55,213 bases of DNA from an uncultured Granulosicoccaceae bacterium (GCA_938020525.1 CALIHW010000040.1:1-55213), one strand, 5' to 3'; shown: positions 8,307 through 17,889, numbered from the stretch's first letter. Program-made: numbers and translations. The notes: generated from the letters alone by a model not told the origin.

Positions 8307-8671
8307 CTCGCCCCCTGGCAGCTTGAACTTAGTCTGCTCTAACAGAAATTAGTGGATAGTTGGTGGTGAGGATTCTATCACGACATTCATTGAAAATGGT
8401 TACCTGAAATGCAGCAGAATCTGACTTGCGCATCTCGTGCTGAATTTGTTAGACCGTCGTTTTGGTCGGACTTTCCGGATTCGTTTTAGCCAGCACCAAT
8501 GGCAGGTCAAACAGATAAAACTTCGTGATTAAATACACAGCCAGCGATTTTTCTCTCAAAGGATTCTCCATGGTGTCAGTCGAGCGGCTCTGGTGTAACA
8601 TTAACAAGTAGGGGCTGGTTTTTGTCTTCGCAGAATCGCTGTCGGCTAGGCACTTAAATTAAAGTTTAGTT
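8307..8671. other. 365-bp intergenic region without a confident gene
   Basis: It holds the promoter of the minus-strand small membrane protein gene and the leader of the RND permease gene. A 40-codon minus-strand frame (8449-8571, starting MENPLREKSLAVYL) is the longest frame noticed; it lacks a ribosome binding site and a recognisable family. No RNA gene or strong repeat was seen. Confidence 0.5.
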
Positions 8672-11110
8672 TTGTCCAGTTGGGGACTGCATCAATTAAG
8701 CCAGCGACGCGAGAAGTGCGATCCCCAATACTTCCTTCAAATAGCAGGTTGCATAACGGGCGGTTGCATAGTGTTCGGTCTACAGGGTAATGGGGATATA
8801 GACAATAACACCCAAAAACAGGGATCAGCTGCTGCTTATGGTCGATTGATTGTGCGACGCGCCAAATTGGTGCTGTTTCTGGCCTTTGTCATTGCAATGC
8901 TTGCGTCAGCGGGCATGGCAAGGCTCACGAGTAATCCCGACAATCGTGTTTTTTTTGGCAAGGATAACCCAGAGCTGCAGGCACTCGAGGCGCTGGAGAA
9001 CACCTATTCAAAAACAGATAATGTGTTCATTGCCATGGCGCCTGCAACTGGCACAGTAGCGGAGCCCGGTTTTCTTAATGCTGTGCGAGAAGTGACGGAA
9101 GCCGCCTGGAAGATTCCTTATTCAAGTCGGGTTGATTCTTTGTCAAACTATCAACACACACAGGCAGATGGTGACGACCTGTTGGTCACGGACTTACTTC
9201 CGCAAGACACCGACATCAGCCAACGTCAGGCAGACGAGGCGATTGCAACAGCACTCACGAAAGAATTTCTGGTCAATCGATTGATATCGGCCGATGCAAC
9301 TGTCACCGGATTGAATATCACAATTTTGAAACCGGAAGATAACCGGGATGCAGTATATGAAGTGGTTGACCACACGAATGAATTGATCGAAAACTTTGAA
9401 GCACTGTATCCGGAAATTAATTTCTATCTGACTGGCGGTGCACCTTTCGATGTTGCGTTTTCAGTTTTACCCAACAGTGAAGGTGCGGTACTGATACCCA
9501 TTATGTTTCTGTTGATACTGTTGGTTGTTGGTGTAGCGCTTAAGACTGTCTGGGCCACTCTCGGCGTCATGCTGTTAATTGTATTTTCAGTGACGGTTGC
9601 TTTAGGCTTAGCGGGTTGGGCAGGTACAGTGTTGAACGCCGGTACCACCGGTGCTCCCATCATCATTCCAACGCTATCGGTAGCTCATTGCGTGCATTTA
9701 CTTGTCACGGTCAGGCAGCGTATGGCACTGGGTTGGGAACAAAAAAACGCTATTGTTGAGTCACTGCGAGTAAACATTGCTCCAATATTTATCACCAGTG
9801 CGACCACGGCGATCGGTTTTCTAACGCTTAACTTTTCTGATGCACCACCGTTCAGACTGCTGGGTAATATCGTTGCTACTGGTGTGCTTGCGGGCTTTTT
9901 GCTGTCTGTCACCATGCTGCCGGCACTATTATCGGTCGTGAGGATCAAGCCCGCAGGCAGTACTTCTATTCTTCGCAAGATGTTATCTGCTATCGGCAGA
10001 TTTGTAGTGGCAAACAACCGGATATTATTGTGGCTAATGGGCGCAATGGTGCTGGTATTATCGCTGGGCAGTTTTAAGATTAAACTAGATGATAATTTTC
10101 TGACTTACTTCAGTGATAAGTTTGAGATCAGGCGTGATACCGATTTTATTGAAGCCAGACTCACCGGACTCAATGCAATCGAGTGGTCATTGCCTGCAGC
10201 GTCAGATGGTGGAATCAATGATCCTGACTACTTGCAACATGTCGATAACTTTGTTGCCTGGTTAAAGCTTCAACTACAGGTCACTAATGTGGGTGCAATC
10301 AGTACGACAATAAAAGACCTGAACAAGAGTATGAATGGTGATAACCCAGAGTATTTAAAGATACCCGAATCGCGTGAATTGACGGCACAGTATCTATTGA
10401 TGTACGAAATGTCTTTGCCGTATGGTCTTGATCTCAACAATACTATTGATGTGGCTAAGTCCCAAAGTCGTGTAGTTGCGCTTATCCAAAACGCTTCTTC
10501 AGCAGATCTGCGTGATCTTAATACTCGTGCCGAGGGATGGCTGAGCGACAATGCGCCGCAACAGTTTGCCAAAGGCAGTGGCCTGTCAATGATCTTTGCC
10601 TATATATCTGAGCGTAATATCAATTCAATGCTGTTTGGTTCACTTGTCGCGCTGGTGCTGATTTCTTTTATTCTGATCTTTGCATTGCGCAGTTTAAAAA
10701 TTGGCCTGGTTAGTCTGATACCCAATCTGGTGCCCGCTGTCATGGCGCTGGGTCTGTGGGGATACTTAGTAGGAATAGCAGGGTTGTCAATTGCGGTTGT
10801 TGTGGCAGTTACGCTCGGTATCGTAGTCGATGATACGGTACACTTTTTAAGTAAGTATCTACGTGCAAGGCGCGAACAGGGTATGAAGCCTAATGCTGCG
10901 GTACAAGATACATTTGAGACTGTTGGTGTTGCATTGACGATAACATCGATAACGCTGGTAGCAGGATTTATTGTGCTGTACTGGTCGGGCTTTAAAGTTA
11001 ACTCTGAGATGGGGATTTTAACTGCCATTACCATTGCTTTCGCATTGCTGGCCGATTTTCTACTGCTGCCGCCAGTGCTTCTGGCGATAGACCGTGAGGA
11101 CAGCGTTTAA
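8672..11110 (+). CDS. RND superfamily (MMPL/Patched-like) exporter
   Basis: Up to 812 residues. Layout: one N-terminal membrane helix (about residues 65-85), a periplasmic loop of about 190 residues, five helices including a sterol-sensing-like block (about 275-425), a helix near 455, a second loop, and a final five-helix block (about 650-805). Repeated RND signatures include a Gly/Asp-containing helix 4 in the second half (GIVVDDTVHFLSKY) and SITLVAGFIVL. It resembles the single-gene lipid or small-molecule exporters of the MMPL/HpnN/YdfJ type rather than tripartite AcrB pumps, since no adaptor or outer-membrane channel is nearby. The listed start is a TTG. A GTG at 8771 would remove 33 poorly conserved residues and is equally possible. 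Confidence 0.85.
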   Translation: MSSWGLHQLSQRREKCDPQYFLQIAGCITGGCIVFGLQGNGDIDNNTQKQGSAAAYGRLIVRRAKLVLFLAFVIAMLASAGMARLTSNPDNRVFFGKDNPELQALEALENTYSKTDNVFIAMAPATGTVAEPGFLNAVREVTEAAWKIPYSSRVDSLSNYQHTQADGDDLLVTDLLPQDTDISQRQADEAIATALTKEFLVNRLISADATVTGLNITILKPEDNRDAVYEVVDHTNELIENFEALYPEINFYLTGGAPFDVAFSVLPNSEGAVLIPIMFLLILLVVGVALKTVWATLGVMLLIVFSVTVALGLAGWAGTVLNAGTTGAPIIIPTLSVAHCVHLLVTVRQRMALGWEQKNAIVESLRVNIAPIFITSATTAIGFLTLNFSDAPPFRLLGNIVATGVLAGFLLSVTMLPALLSVVRIKPAGSTSILRKMLSAIGRFVVANNRILLWLMGAMVLVLSLGSFKIKLDDNFLTYFSDKFEIRRDTDFIEARLTGLNAIEWSLPAASDGGINDPDYLQHVDNFVAWLKLQLQVTNVGAISTTIKDLNKSMNGDNPEYLKIPESRELTAQYLLMYEMSLPYGLDLNNTIDVAKSQSRVVALIQNASSADLRDLNTRAEGWLSDNAPQQFAKGSGLSMIFAYISERNINSMLFGSLVALVLISFILIFALRSLKIGLVSLIPNLVPAVMALGLWGYLVGIAGLSIAVVVAVTLGIVVDDTVHFLSKYLRARREQGMKPNAAVQDTFETVGVALTITSITLVAGFIVLYWSGFKVNSEMGILTAITIAFALLADFLLLPPVLLAIDREDSV

Positions 11111-11112
11111 CC

Positions 11113-11178
11113 GGTGCGGAACAGTAATTCGGTGCAGAACAGCAATCCAGTGCAGCACTGCAATCTGGTGCAGAAAAA
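11113..11178. repeat. 18-bp imperfect tandem repeat, 3.7 copies, directly 3' of the RND gene
   Basis: GGTGCGGAACAGTAATTC, GGTGCAGAACAGCAATCC and AGTGCAGCACTGCAATCT, then a partial fourth copy GGTGCAGAAAAA. The array starts two bases after the stop codon. The copies differ at several positions, so the array is not recent. It is non-coding. Confidence 0.85.
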
Positions 11179-11315
11179 AATATCGAATCAGCTTGTGGTT
11201 AGCCGCAGGGTTTTGGCGATGCAACAGGTTCGTTTTATAAGCAGTGTTGATACAGCGATGACCAAAACAGCGATAGATAGTAAAGCAGAATAACATACAA
11301 CAGGAGTACATAGAT

Positions 11316-11900
11316 ATGCCCGAAGTTAAGGTAAGAAAGATGTTAGTCAGTGTGGAGGAAACATTTCACGAAGGTGGCCCGGTCGCGAATAAGCCATTGT
11401 GTAAAGCCTCTTGTATTGCAGTAATTGAAAATCCCTATGCGGGCAGGTACGAGGCAGATATTGCAGGCTTTATGGATGATCTCAAACCACTCGGTGTTGA
11501 GATGGCCGGTAAGTTAATTGAAGCACTTGGTGGTAACCCGGATAACATTCAGGGTTACGGCAAAGGTGCAATTGTCGGTGAAGCCGGTGAGATCGAGCAT
11601 GGAGCGCTATGGCATGTCCCGGGTGGTTACTCGATGCGGGAGTTGATCAAAGATAGTATGGCGATCGTCCCATCCACTAAGAAAGTCGGAGCACCTGGTA
11701 CACGGCTGGACGTTCCGTTGACGCATACCAATGCTTCTTATGTAAGGTCGCATTTTGATGCCATGGAGGTTGGTGTTAATGATGCACCACGCGCGAATGA
11801 GCTCGTTGTTGTACTGGTAATGTCTACCAGCGCCCGCGTACATAATCGTGCTGGTGGTTTGGATGCAGCGGACATCAAAGGTGAAGACGGGCTGAGATAG
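11316..11900 (+). CDS. Amino acid synthesis family protein (DUF1185)
   Basis: 194 residues, the normal size of this family (Pfam AA_synth, formerly DUF1185), whose biochemical role is not established. Recognisable segments are KASCIAVIENPYAGRY (residues about 30-45), GKGAIVGEAGEIEHGALWH (about 82-100), SMAIVPSTKKVGAPGTRLDV (about 114-133) and THTNASYVRSHFDAMEV. No signal peptide or membrane segment is present. The ATG at 11316 has AGGAG about nine bases upstream. Homologues often sit in catabolic clusters; here the gene lies between the RND gene and the thioesterase gene, about 115 bp before the latter. Confidence 0.85.
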   Translation: MPEVKVRKMLVSVEETFHEGGPVANKPLCKASCIAVIENPYAGRYEADIAGFMDDLKPLGVEMAGKLIEALGGNPDNIQGYGKGAIVGEAGEIEHGALWHVPGGYSMRELIKDSMAIVPSTKKVGAPGTRLDVPLTHTNASYVRSHFDAMEVGVNDAPRANELVVVLVMSTSARVHNRAGGLDAADIKGEDGLR

Positions 11901-12015
11901 TATTGAATTTACCAGCCTTTACTACGTTGCAGAATGCGTTGCATAAGAATCTGCACGATTAATTTTGTGTGCTTATCAGTCGAGGCACGGTTGGTAACTA
12001 CTAAACCGGAAAACA

Positions 12016-12453
12016 ATGAACGAAGAAAATAATTCTCAACCTCCAGGACGCACACCAACCACCAGAACTATGGCCATGCCAGCTGATACGAATCCTTCCG
12101 GTGATGTATTCGGCGGCTGGGTATTGTCGCAAATGGATATTGCGGCAGGCATCTGCGCTGGTCAAAGATCGCAAAGCAGGGTAGTCACAGCGGCGATCGA
12201 TGGCATGCACTTCTATCGCCCTGTGCATGTTGGCGATATCCTTGGTGTGTACACCACGATAACGCGTATTGGTCGATCATCAATGGATATTCTAATAGAA
12301 GCGTGGGTCAGGCGGGATCGAATCGGTATACGTGAAAAAGTGACAGATGCGACATTCACATTTGTGGCCGTTGATGACAATGGTAAATCGATACCGATTC
12401 CACCTAAAGATCAGGTTCCTCAATATGTAAAAGACAAATTCGGTGATTTATAG
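12016..12453 (+). CDS. Acyl-CoA thioesterase, YciA-like hotdog protein
   Basis: 145 residues forming one hotdog domain. The motif PSGDVFGGWVLSQMDIAAGI (residues about 27-46) carries the catalytic-loop Asp on the long helix as in YciA and cytosolic acyl-CoA hydrolases. VDG/AIDGMHFYRPVHVGDIL and a C-terminal FTFVAVDDNGKSIPI strand complete the fold. It hydrolyses acyl-CoA esters to free acid and CoA. Its stop codon directly abuts the stop of the convergent yajD gene, with no intergenic base. Confidence 0.9.
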   Translation: MNEENNSQPPGRTPTTRTMAMPADTNPSGDVFGGWVLSQMDIAAGICAGQRSQSRVVTAAIDGMHFYRPVHVGDILGVYTTITRIGRSSMDILIEAWVRRDRIGIREKVTDATFTFVAVDDNGKSIPIPPKDQVPQYVKDKFGDL

Positions 12454-12801
12454 CTACTTCTTTTTGTCGTCCATCATAGACTTTAGGTCTGCAAACGGGT
12501 TGTGAGTAGTCACTGCTGCACGATCTTCACCGTAGGTTATCTGTTCGACGAATCGCTGATGTTCATTGTCGTGGCAGAACACACACAGTAATTCCCAGTT
12601 AGTTCCATCCTCAGGATTGTTATCGTGGTTATGATCGCGGTGGTGAACTGTGAGTTCGCGTACATTGGAGTTATCGAATTCCCGCATACAGCGGCCACAA
12701 ACCCATGGGTACATTTTTAGTGCACGCTGTCTGTAGCCGTCTTCGCGCTTTGCATAGTCGGCTCTGGCAGAAGCGACCAATTTATCGAGGTTGTCTGACA
12801 A
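12454..12801 (-). CDS. yajD: YajD family HNH nuclease
   Basis: 115 residues. It is an HNH fold with the zinc-ligand pairs CGRC (35-38) and CVFC (near 91-94), and the catalytic segment TVHHRDHNHDNNPEDGTNWE in between. The N-terminal REDGYRQRALKMYPWVC is typical of YajD. The family is conserved in gammaproteobacteria, with nuclease activity inferred from the fold; its cellular role is not known. No phage or restriction neighbours are present, which argues for a housekeeping protein. Confidence 0.88.
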   Translation of the reverse strand: MSDNLDKLVASARADYAKREDGYRQRALKMYPWVCGRCMREFDNSNVRELTVHHRDHNHDNNPEDGTNWELLCVFCHDNEHQRFVEQITYGEDRAAVTTHNPFADLKSMMDDKKK

Positions 12802-12854
12802 AACCTGATCCCTTAATTTCTGCGATGGTTCCTCCTGTATACCATATCGAGCCG

Positions 12855-12881
12855 GCTCAGGGAAAATAGCTCAGGGAAAAT
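12855..12881. repeat. Two-copy 13/14-bp tandem duplication
   Basis: GCTCAGGGAAAAT at 12855-12867 and again at 12869-12881, in the gap between the ytoQ stop and the yajD start on the minus strand. A possible loose hairpin (TTGAGCAG 12890-12897 with CTGCTCAA 12915-12922) follows nearer the ytoQ end. Confidence 0.7.
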
Positions 12882-12958
12882 TAGGGGGCTTGAGCAGGTT
12901 CATGCGTCTCGAATCTGCTCAACTCGAACCCAGGCGAGGATATGTCAGTTCGGGTACA

Positions 12959-13399
12959 TTACGCCGTAGTGACGTAACGAAGTATCTCTACCACCTGCTC
13001 AGGTGATTGCGCCCAGCCCATTGCTGCAGAGTCAACCTCTTTCAACGGGTGGATAATATCTGCATCGTGTAGCGTGATATATGGTTTTCCAAGTGCTGCA
13101 AGTTGTCCTGCGTCAAATGCTGCATTCCACTGTTTGTATTTTTCGCCAAACCGGACTACTGCTATATCGCAGTTAGTGATCAGATTTCTCGTCCGGATAC
13201 TATTGACCTTGGAAGATTTGTGATCACGCCAGAAGCTTTCAGTTTCAGCACCCAGAATATCACCGGCAGCGTCGCTGGCGTCGTGATCGGTGACTGCAGA
13301 GCAGAACGTCACGGGCAGGTCCAGTTTATTACAGCCGTTGGCAATTTGTTGTCGCCAGTCGGTGTGAATTTCTCCAGAGAGGTATACGCTCCAGGTCAT
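12959..13399 (-). CDS. YtoQ family protein
   Basis: 146 residues, the family length. Segments shared with Bacillus YtoQ are VYLSGEIHTDWRQQI (residues 4-18), ILGAE..FW.DH.SSK.N.IRT near the middle, CDIAVVRFGEKYKQWNAAFD (about 99-118) and GKPYITLHD..IIHPLKEVD. It looks like a nucleoside 2-deoxyribosyltransferase-like Rossmann fold. The function of the family has not been established. It is a single gene, divergent from the dehydratase gene. Confidence 0.85.
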   Translation of the reverse strand: MTWSVYLSGEIHTDWRQQIANGCNKLDLPVTFCSAVTDHDASDAAGDILGAETESFWRDHKSSKVNSIRTRNLITNCDIAVVRFGEKYKQWNAAFDAGQLAALGKPYITLHDADIIHPLKEVDSAAMGWAQSPEQVVEILRYVTTA

Positions 13400-13537
13400 G
13401 TTGTTGCTCCGGTGGGTGCCAGTTGTTAGTTGGCCCTTATTTTAGGTTGCCTGCAGGTAAATTGATACCGTCGGTTCGACGCGAATGCTTGAACGCGGTT
13501 AAACTTACGATCAAGGTTCAAATAGCTGGGTTCGGTG

Positions 13538-15268
13538 ATGAAAAAAGATCCAAAGACATTCAGAAGTTATCGTTGGCTTGGTGAAGATGATCTTAGATCG
13601 TCAAGCCATCGATCTCGCTTCATGCAAATGGGCTATGGCGAAGATGACTGGGAGGGGCGCCCGGTGATTGCGATCATTAATACCTGGTCCGATATCAACC
13701 AATGCCACTCACATTTCAAGCACCGGATTGATGATATCAAGCGTGGTGTGCTGCAAGCTGGTGGTATGCCGCTCGAGCTACCGGCAATCTCTTTGTCCGA
13801 ACCTATCGTCAAGCCGTCGACCATGTTGTATAGGAATTTTCTGGCAATGGAAACCGAGGAGCTTCTGCGCAGCCATCCTGTTGATGGAGCCGTGTTGATG
13901 GGAGGTTGTGACAAGACTACACCTGCTTTGTTGATGGGTGCGATCAGTATGGATATTCCGTCGATCTATGTACCTGCCGGACCGATGCTTCGCGGTCACT
14001 GGAAGGGTAAGACGCTCGGTTCCGGTTCTGATTCCTGGAAATACTGGGATGATTTGCGTGCCGGTGAAATCGATCGACAGGATTGGAATGAAGTCATGGG
14101 TGGTATCGCAAGATCCTATGGTACCTGTATGACGATGGGTACCGCGGCAACTATGATGTCGATAGCAGACAGTATTGGTATGTGTTTAAACGGTGCCAGC
14201 TCAATTCCTGCTGCAGACTCAAATCATATTCGTATGTGTAGTGCTTCAGGTCGGCGTATCGTTGAAATGGTATGGGATGATTTTAAACCATCAGATATCC
14301 TTGACGAGAATGCTTATCAAAATGGTGTATCAGCGGCGATGGCAATGGGATGCTCTACCAATGCCATCATACATCTGATCGCTATGGCAAGAAGAAGCGG
14401 CGTAGACTTAAGTCTTGAAGATTTTGAGAAAAAGAGCAGAAGCATTCCGGTAATAGCCAATATACGGCCCAGCGGTGATACGTATCTGATGGAAGACTTC
14501 TTCTATGCTGGTGGATTACCGGCAATGCTATCCAGAATACAGAAAGACCTACACACAGACTGCATTACCGTCTCTGGTAAAACCTGGGCCGAGGCACTTG
14601 AGCGTGCGGAGGTCTACAACGATGATGTGATCAGAAGCACTGATAATCCAATATATGCCGAAGGTGCACTGGCAGTTTTAAAGGGATCACTTGCACCGGA
14701 TGGCTGTGTGATTAAACCCTCTGCCTGTGAACCAAGACTTCTGCAACACAGTGGCCCGGCTTTGGTGTTTGACAACTATGCTGATATGAAAGCCATCATT
14801 GATGACGATGATCTTGACGTCGATGAAAATACCGTACTTGTGTTGCGTAACGCAGGCCCCAAAGGTGGACCCGGTATGCCGGAATGGGGCATGTTGCCTA
14901 TCCCGAAAAAGCTGTTAAAGCAAGGCGTTCGCGATATGGTGCGTATCTCGGATGCCAGAATGAGTGGCACCAGCTACGGTGCCTGTATTCTGCATGTAGC
15001 ACCAGAATCCTATATTGGTGGGCCGTTGGCATTGGTACAGACAGGAGACATCATCGAGGTAGATGTACCAGCCAGAACAATCAACTTAAAAGTCGAGGCA
15101 GCTGAACTAAAACAGCGACAGGATGCCTGGCAAGTGCCTTCACCCAGATACGAAAGAGGCTACGGCTGGATGTTTTCCAATCATATTTTACAAGCAGACA
15201 GTGGCTGTGATTTTGATTTTCTCGAAACATCGCATGGTAAGCCTGTGGATGAGCCATCGATTTTTTAA
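13538..15268 (+). CDS. IlvD/Edd family dehydratase (L-arabinonate dehydratase-like)
   Basis: About 576 residues. It is an iron-sulfur dehydratase that converts a sugar acid to its 2-keto-3-deoxy product or, in IlvD, dihydroxy-acids to keto-acids. Cluster and active-site motifs are MGGCDKTTPALLMGA (about 120-134) and GTCMTMGTAATMM with NGASSIPAADSNH. GPKGGPGMPEWGMLPIP and the SDARMSGTSYGACILHVAPE block are the C-terminal signature. The opening (KTFRSYRWLGEDDLRSSSHR) and the overall length match the L-arabinonate/pentonate dehydratase subgroup better than IlvD. A GTG directly precedes the ATG at 13538. It is monocistronic and convergent with the CoA-transferase gene. No neighbouring aldolase or dehydrogenase completes a pathway in this window. 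Confidence 0.87.
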   Translation: MKKDPKTFRSYRWLGEDDLRSSSHRSRFMQMGYGEDDWEGRPVIAIINTWSDINQCHSHFKHRIDDIKRGVLQAGGMPLELPAISLSEPIVKPSTMLYRNFLAMETEELLRSHPVDGAVLMGGCDKTTPALLMGAISMDIPSIYVPAGPMLRGHWKGKTLGSGSDSWKYWDDLRAGEIDRQDWNEVMGGIARSYGTCMTMGTAATMMSIADSIGMCLNGASSIPAADSNHIRMCSASGRRIVEMVWDDFKPSDILDENAYQNGVSAAMAMGCSTNAIIHLIAMARRSGVDLSLEDFEKKSRSIPVIANIRPSGDTYLMEDFFYAGGLPAMLSRIQKDLHTDCITVSGKTWAEALERAEVYNDDVIRSTDNPIYAEGALAVLKGSLAPDGCVIKPSACEPRLLQHSGPALVFDNYADMKAIIDDDDLDVDENTVLVLRNAGPKGGPGMPEWGMLPIPKKLLKQGVRDMVRISDARMSGTSYGACILHVAPESYIGGPLALVQTGDIIEVDVPARTINLKVEAAELKQRQDAWQVPSPRYERGYGWMFSNHILQADSGCDFDFLETSHGKPVDEPSIF

Positions 15269-15291
15269 CTTGAAAGCGTTAGTGAAGTAAC

Positions 15292-16488
15292 TTACACGAC
15301 GTTATCTTGTTCCAGCTGATCAATCTCGTCAGCGCTATAGCCCGCTTCAAGCAGTACTTCTCGGGTATGTTGCCCTAATAATGGTGGCGCGCCATTTATA
15401 GAAGGCGATCCGTGTTGGTAGGAAAAAGCGCTGACAGGTAGTTTTTCCGGACACCCATCCGGTCTGTGTGTCATCTCTTGTAATGCTTTGCGACTCTGCA
15501 GTTGTTCCTCTTGCAGTGTTTCCTCAAGACTGCGCACTCGTGCTGCTGGTATGTGATTGTCGTTGAATATCTGTTCCCAATCTGAGGCAGGTTTTTGCTG
15601 GAGTTTATTGGATATCAGATCAGTGTCCTGCTCCAGTGTGTTGCCTATCAGGTGGCGTGGCGTTGCCTGTATCTCCTTGGCGCGATCTTTCTCTCCCAGC
15701 ACATTCATCAAAAAGGCCAGCTGCTTGTTTGTCCACGCCCCCACCATGATTGTTCCGTCTGCAGTGTCGTAAGTGGTATAGCCACTATTGCTCGGGTGCC
15801 TGTTGCCGTGCACAGTTGGTGGTTTGTTGGTGATGACAGTGTCTACCACCAATGCGCTCATCATCATTAGTGCGGCGTCGAGCATGGAGACATCAATATA
15901 CTGGCCTTTGCCAGTGCTTTGTCTTTGAAACAGAGCGGCTGAAATCGCGAATGCCGCCTGTGCACCAGTGCCGTAGTCGACCATCGGTGGGCCAACTCTT
16001 ACTGGTTCACGGTCTTGTTCTCCGTTAGCAGCCATTAATCCGGAGAATGCCTGAATCACAACATCGTAGGCAGGATGCTCCGCTTTGGGGCCGGTATTGC
16101 CAAAACCTGAAATCTTGCAGTAAATGATTTTGGGATTAATTTTCAGCGCTGCCTGATAACCAAAGCCGAGTTTGTCCAATGCGTTACCAGCGTAGTTTTG
16201 CACCAGCACATCAGCCGACTTAATCAGTTTTGTCAGTACTTCTTTTCCGGCACTGGTTTTGATGTTCAGGGTTATTCCGCGTTTCCCGGCGTTTTGTGAT
16301 TGAAAGTAAGAGCCGTAGAGCGCTTTATTGTCTTTTTGATTAACGCCTTCAATACGCGTCATGTCAGGTGAATCGCGCGACTCGATTTTTATTACATCTG
16401 CACCAAGGGTGGCGAGTTGAAAAGTACTGAAAGGACCCGCCAGTACATGTGTTAAATCCAGTACTCTAATACCTTCGAATGGTTTCAA
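15292..16488 (-). CDS. CaiB/BaiF (class III) CoA-transferase
   Basis: 398 residues. It transfers CoA between acyl-CoA and a free carboxylic acid. The N-terminus FEGIRVLDLTHVLAGPFSTF and the segment LGADVIKIESR..D are the family signature. ADVLVQNYAGNALDKLGFGY and the catalytic-Asp region (AFSGLMAANG, then PVRVGPPMVDYGTGAQAAFA) follow, and GGAPPLLGQHTREVL closes the protein. It is the last gene of the TRAP-amidase operon, 15 bp after the amidase stop. This suggests that an acid taken up or released by the amidase is activated to its CoA ester; the substrate is unknown. Confidence 0.9.
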   Translation of the reverse strand: MKPFEGIRVLDLTHVLAGPFSTFQLATLGADVIKIESRDSPDMTRIEGVNQKDNKALYGSYFQSQNAGKRGITLNIKTSAGKEVLTKLIKSADVLVQNYAGNALDKLGFGYQAALKINPKIIYCKISGFGNTGPKAEHPAYDVVIQAFSGLMAANGEQDREPVRVGPPMVDYGTGAQAAFAISAALFQRQSTGKGQYIDVSMLDAALMMMSALVVDTVITNKPPTVHGNRHPSNSGYTTYDTADGTIMVGAWTNKQLAFLMNVLGEKDRAKEIQATPRHLIGNTLEQDTDLISNKLQQKPASDWEQIFNDNHIPAARVRSLEETLQEEQLQSRKALQEMTHRPDGCPEKLPVSAFSYQHGSPSINGAPPLLGQHTREVLLEAGYSADEIDQLEQDNVV

Positions 16489-16503
16489 GACTTCGCGCTA
16501 CCT

Positions 16504-17826
16504 CTATATAGGTGTGTTGAGCCCGTTATTGCTTAGCAGCTGCGCTGCGTGACTCATCAATCGATGATCCTGCTTAAGCCCACCGACCAGCTGTACGCCT
16601 ATTGGCAGGCTGTTTTTACCCTCTAGTAGTGGCAAATTGATACAAGGCACACCGGTTAGTGAGAAAATTGTGCAGCAAACCGGATCACCCGTACTTCCCA
16701 TAAGAGGGGCTTCTCCAACTGCAGAGGGCGTGAGCATTGCATCGTGCTGTTGATGAAAGTCGGCAAACCAGTTTATGGCCGATTTTCGAATTTCCATGGC
16801 TTCCAGGTATTCTGCCTCGGTTCTATTTTTCGCCGTTTCAAATATAGGCTTTACCGAATCACTAAGCTGATCCCAGTGGTTGGTTATTTCATTGTCCAGG
16901 GCTCGAACAATTTCAAAGTCGTATATTGCTTTATGCGCATCAAGATAACTGCTGAATTCTGCCGGTGCTTTTTCGCGTGTGATTGAGCCATCGAGTTTGC
17001 TTAAGAGACCTTCGAACGCTGCATTAGCATCCTCGCTGTAGCGATCACTATAGGGCATATCAAACCAAACTATTGATGGTGAACTGGCGGGCTTTGTTTG
17101 CAGCTGTGTGGCAATTGAGGGCCGAGGCTCTTTATAACTTGCGCGGTCTTCAGGGTCATAAGCGGAGATTGCGTCAGTGAGCGTTGCGATATCGTCAATG
17201 TTGCGTGCAAAGACACCGACGTGATCGAGCGTTGTCGATGTTTCCAGCACGCCGCGTCTTGAGATAAGCCCTCGGGACGGCTTATAACCGAACACCCCGC
17301 AGAAAGAAGCGGGACGAATAACAGAGCCACCGGTTTGACTGCCTACAGCGAGTGGAATGTGGCCTGCTGCCACTGCAGCAGCAGAACCACTTGATGAACC
17401 ACCCGGGCTGTAGTTCTTATTGTGTGGGTTGCGGGTGCGTGACGGATTGAAAAAAGCGAATTCAGTCGTCACCGTTTTACCCATGATGACTGATCCAGCG
17501 GCTTTTAGTTTTTCTGTAACAACAGAGTCTTGTGTGGGCTGACGTCCTTCGTGTATTGGTGAGCCATATTCAGTGGGAAAATCGACAGTATCAAATATGT
17601 CTTTGAGACCAACAGGGATGCCTTGCAGCGTGCCACCAGACGGTTGTTCATCCAATCGCTTTGCTTGTTCCACTGCAAGGTGCGGATCATGATGTTCCCA
17701 GGCTGCAATCGTGCTTTCACTATTTGCAATGTGTTCGTTGTAGTGACTAACTACATCAGCAGCTGATATAGAACCGTCAGCAATGGCGGCAACTGTTGCC
17801 GCTACCGTTTGTTTTTGAATGCTCAC
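16504..17826 (-). CDS. Amidase signature family hydrolase
   Basis: 440 residues. The Ser-cisSer-Lys triad is present as K75 (VGLKDIFDT), S144 (PGGSSSGS) and S168 (TGGSVIRPASFCG), with the same spacing as in malonamidase E2. The family hydrolyses amides to acid and ammonia; members act on many substrates, so the name is generic. It is not GatA, because no gatB/gatC is near and the C-terminal part is short. It lies 63 bp after dctM and 15 bp before the CoA-transferase gene on the same strand, so it probably processes an amide imported by the TRAP transporter. Confidence 0.9.
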   Translation of the reverse strand: MSIQKQTVAATVAAIADGSISAADVVSHYNEHIANSESTIAAWEHHDPHLAVEQAKRLDEQPSGGTLQGIPVGLKDIFDTVDFPTEYGSPIHEGRQPTQDSVVTEKLKAAGSVIMGKTVTTEFAFFNPSRTRNPHNKNYSPGGSSSGSAAAVAAGHIPLAVGSQTGGSVIRPASFCGVFGYKPSRGLISRRGVLETSTTLDHVGVFARNIDDIATLTDAISAYDPEDRASYKEPRPSIATQLQTKPASSPSIVWFDMPYSDRYSEDANAAFEGLLSKLDGSITREKAPAEFSSYLDAHKAIYDFEIVRALDNEITNHWDQLSDSVKPIFETAKNRTEAEYLEAMEIRKSAINWFADFHQQHDAMLTPSAVGEAPLMGSTGDPVCCTIFSLTGVPCINLPLLEGKNSLPIGVQLVGGLKQDHRLMSHAAQLLSNNGLNTPI

Positions 17827-17850
17827 ACAAATGTACCGATCCTAATACGA

Positions 17851-17889
17851 TTTATTAGCTTTGTTTATTGGCTTGGTTTATTGATCATA
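17851..17889. repeat. 13-bp tandem repeat, three copies, abutting the dctM stop codon
   Basis: TTTATTAGCTTTG (17851-17863), TTTATTGGCTTGG (17864-17876) and TTTATTGATCATA (17877-17889). The array ends exactly at the stop codon of dctM (17890-17892) and fills most of the dctM-amidase gap. Confidence 0.8.

Noticed and set aside
8449-8571. Minus-strand 40-codon frame upstream of the RND gene
   Set aside because: It has an ATG and a plausible composition but no Shine-Dalgarno motif and no recognisable family; mentioned only in the intergenic entry.
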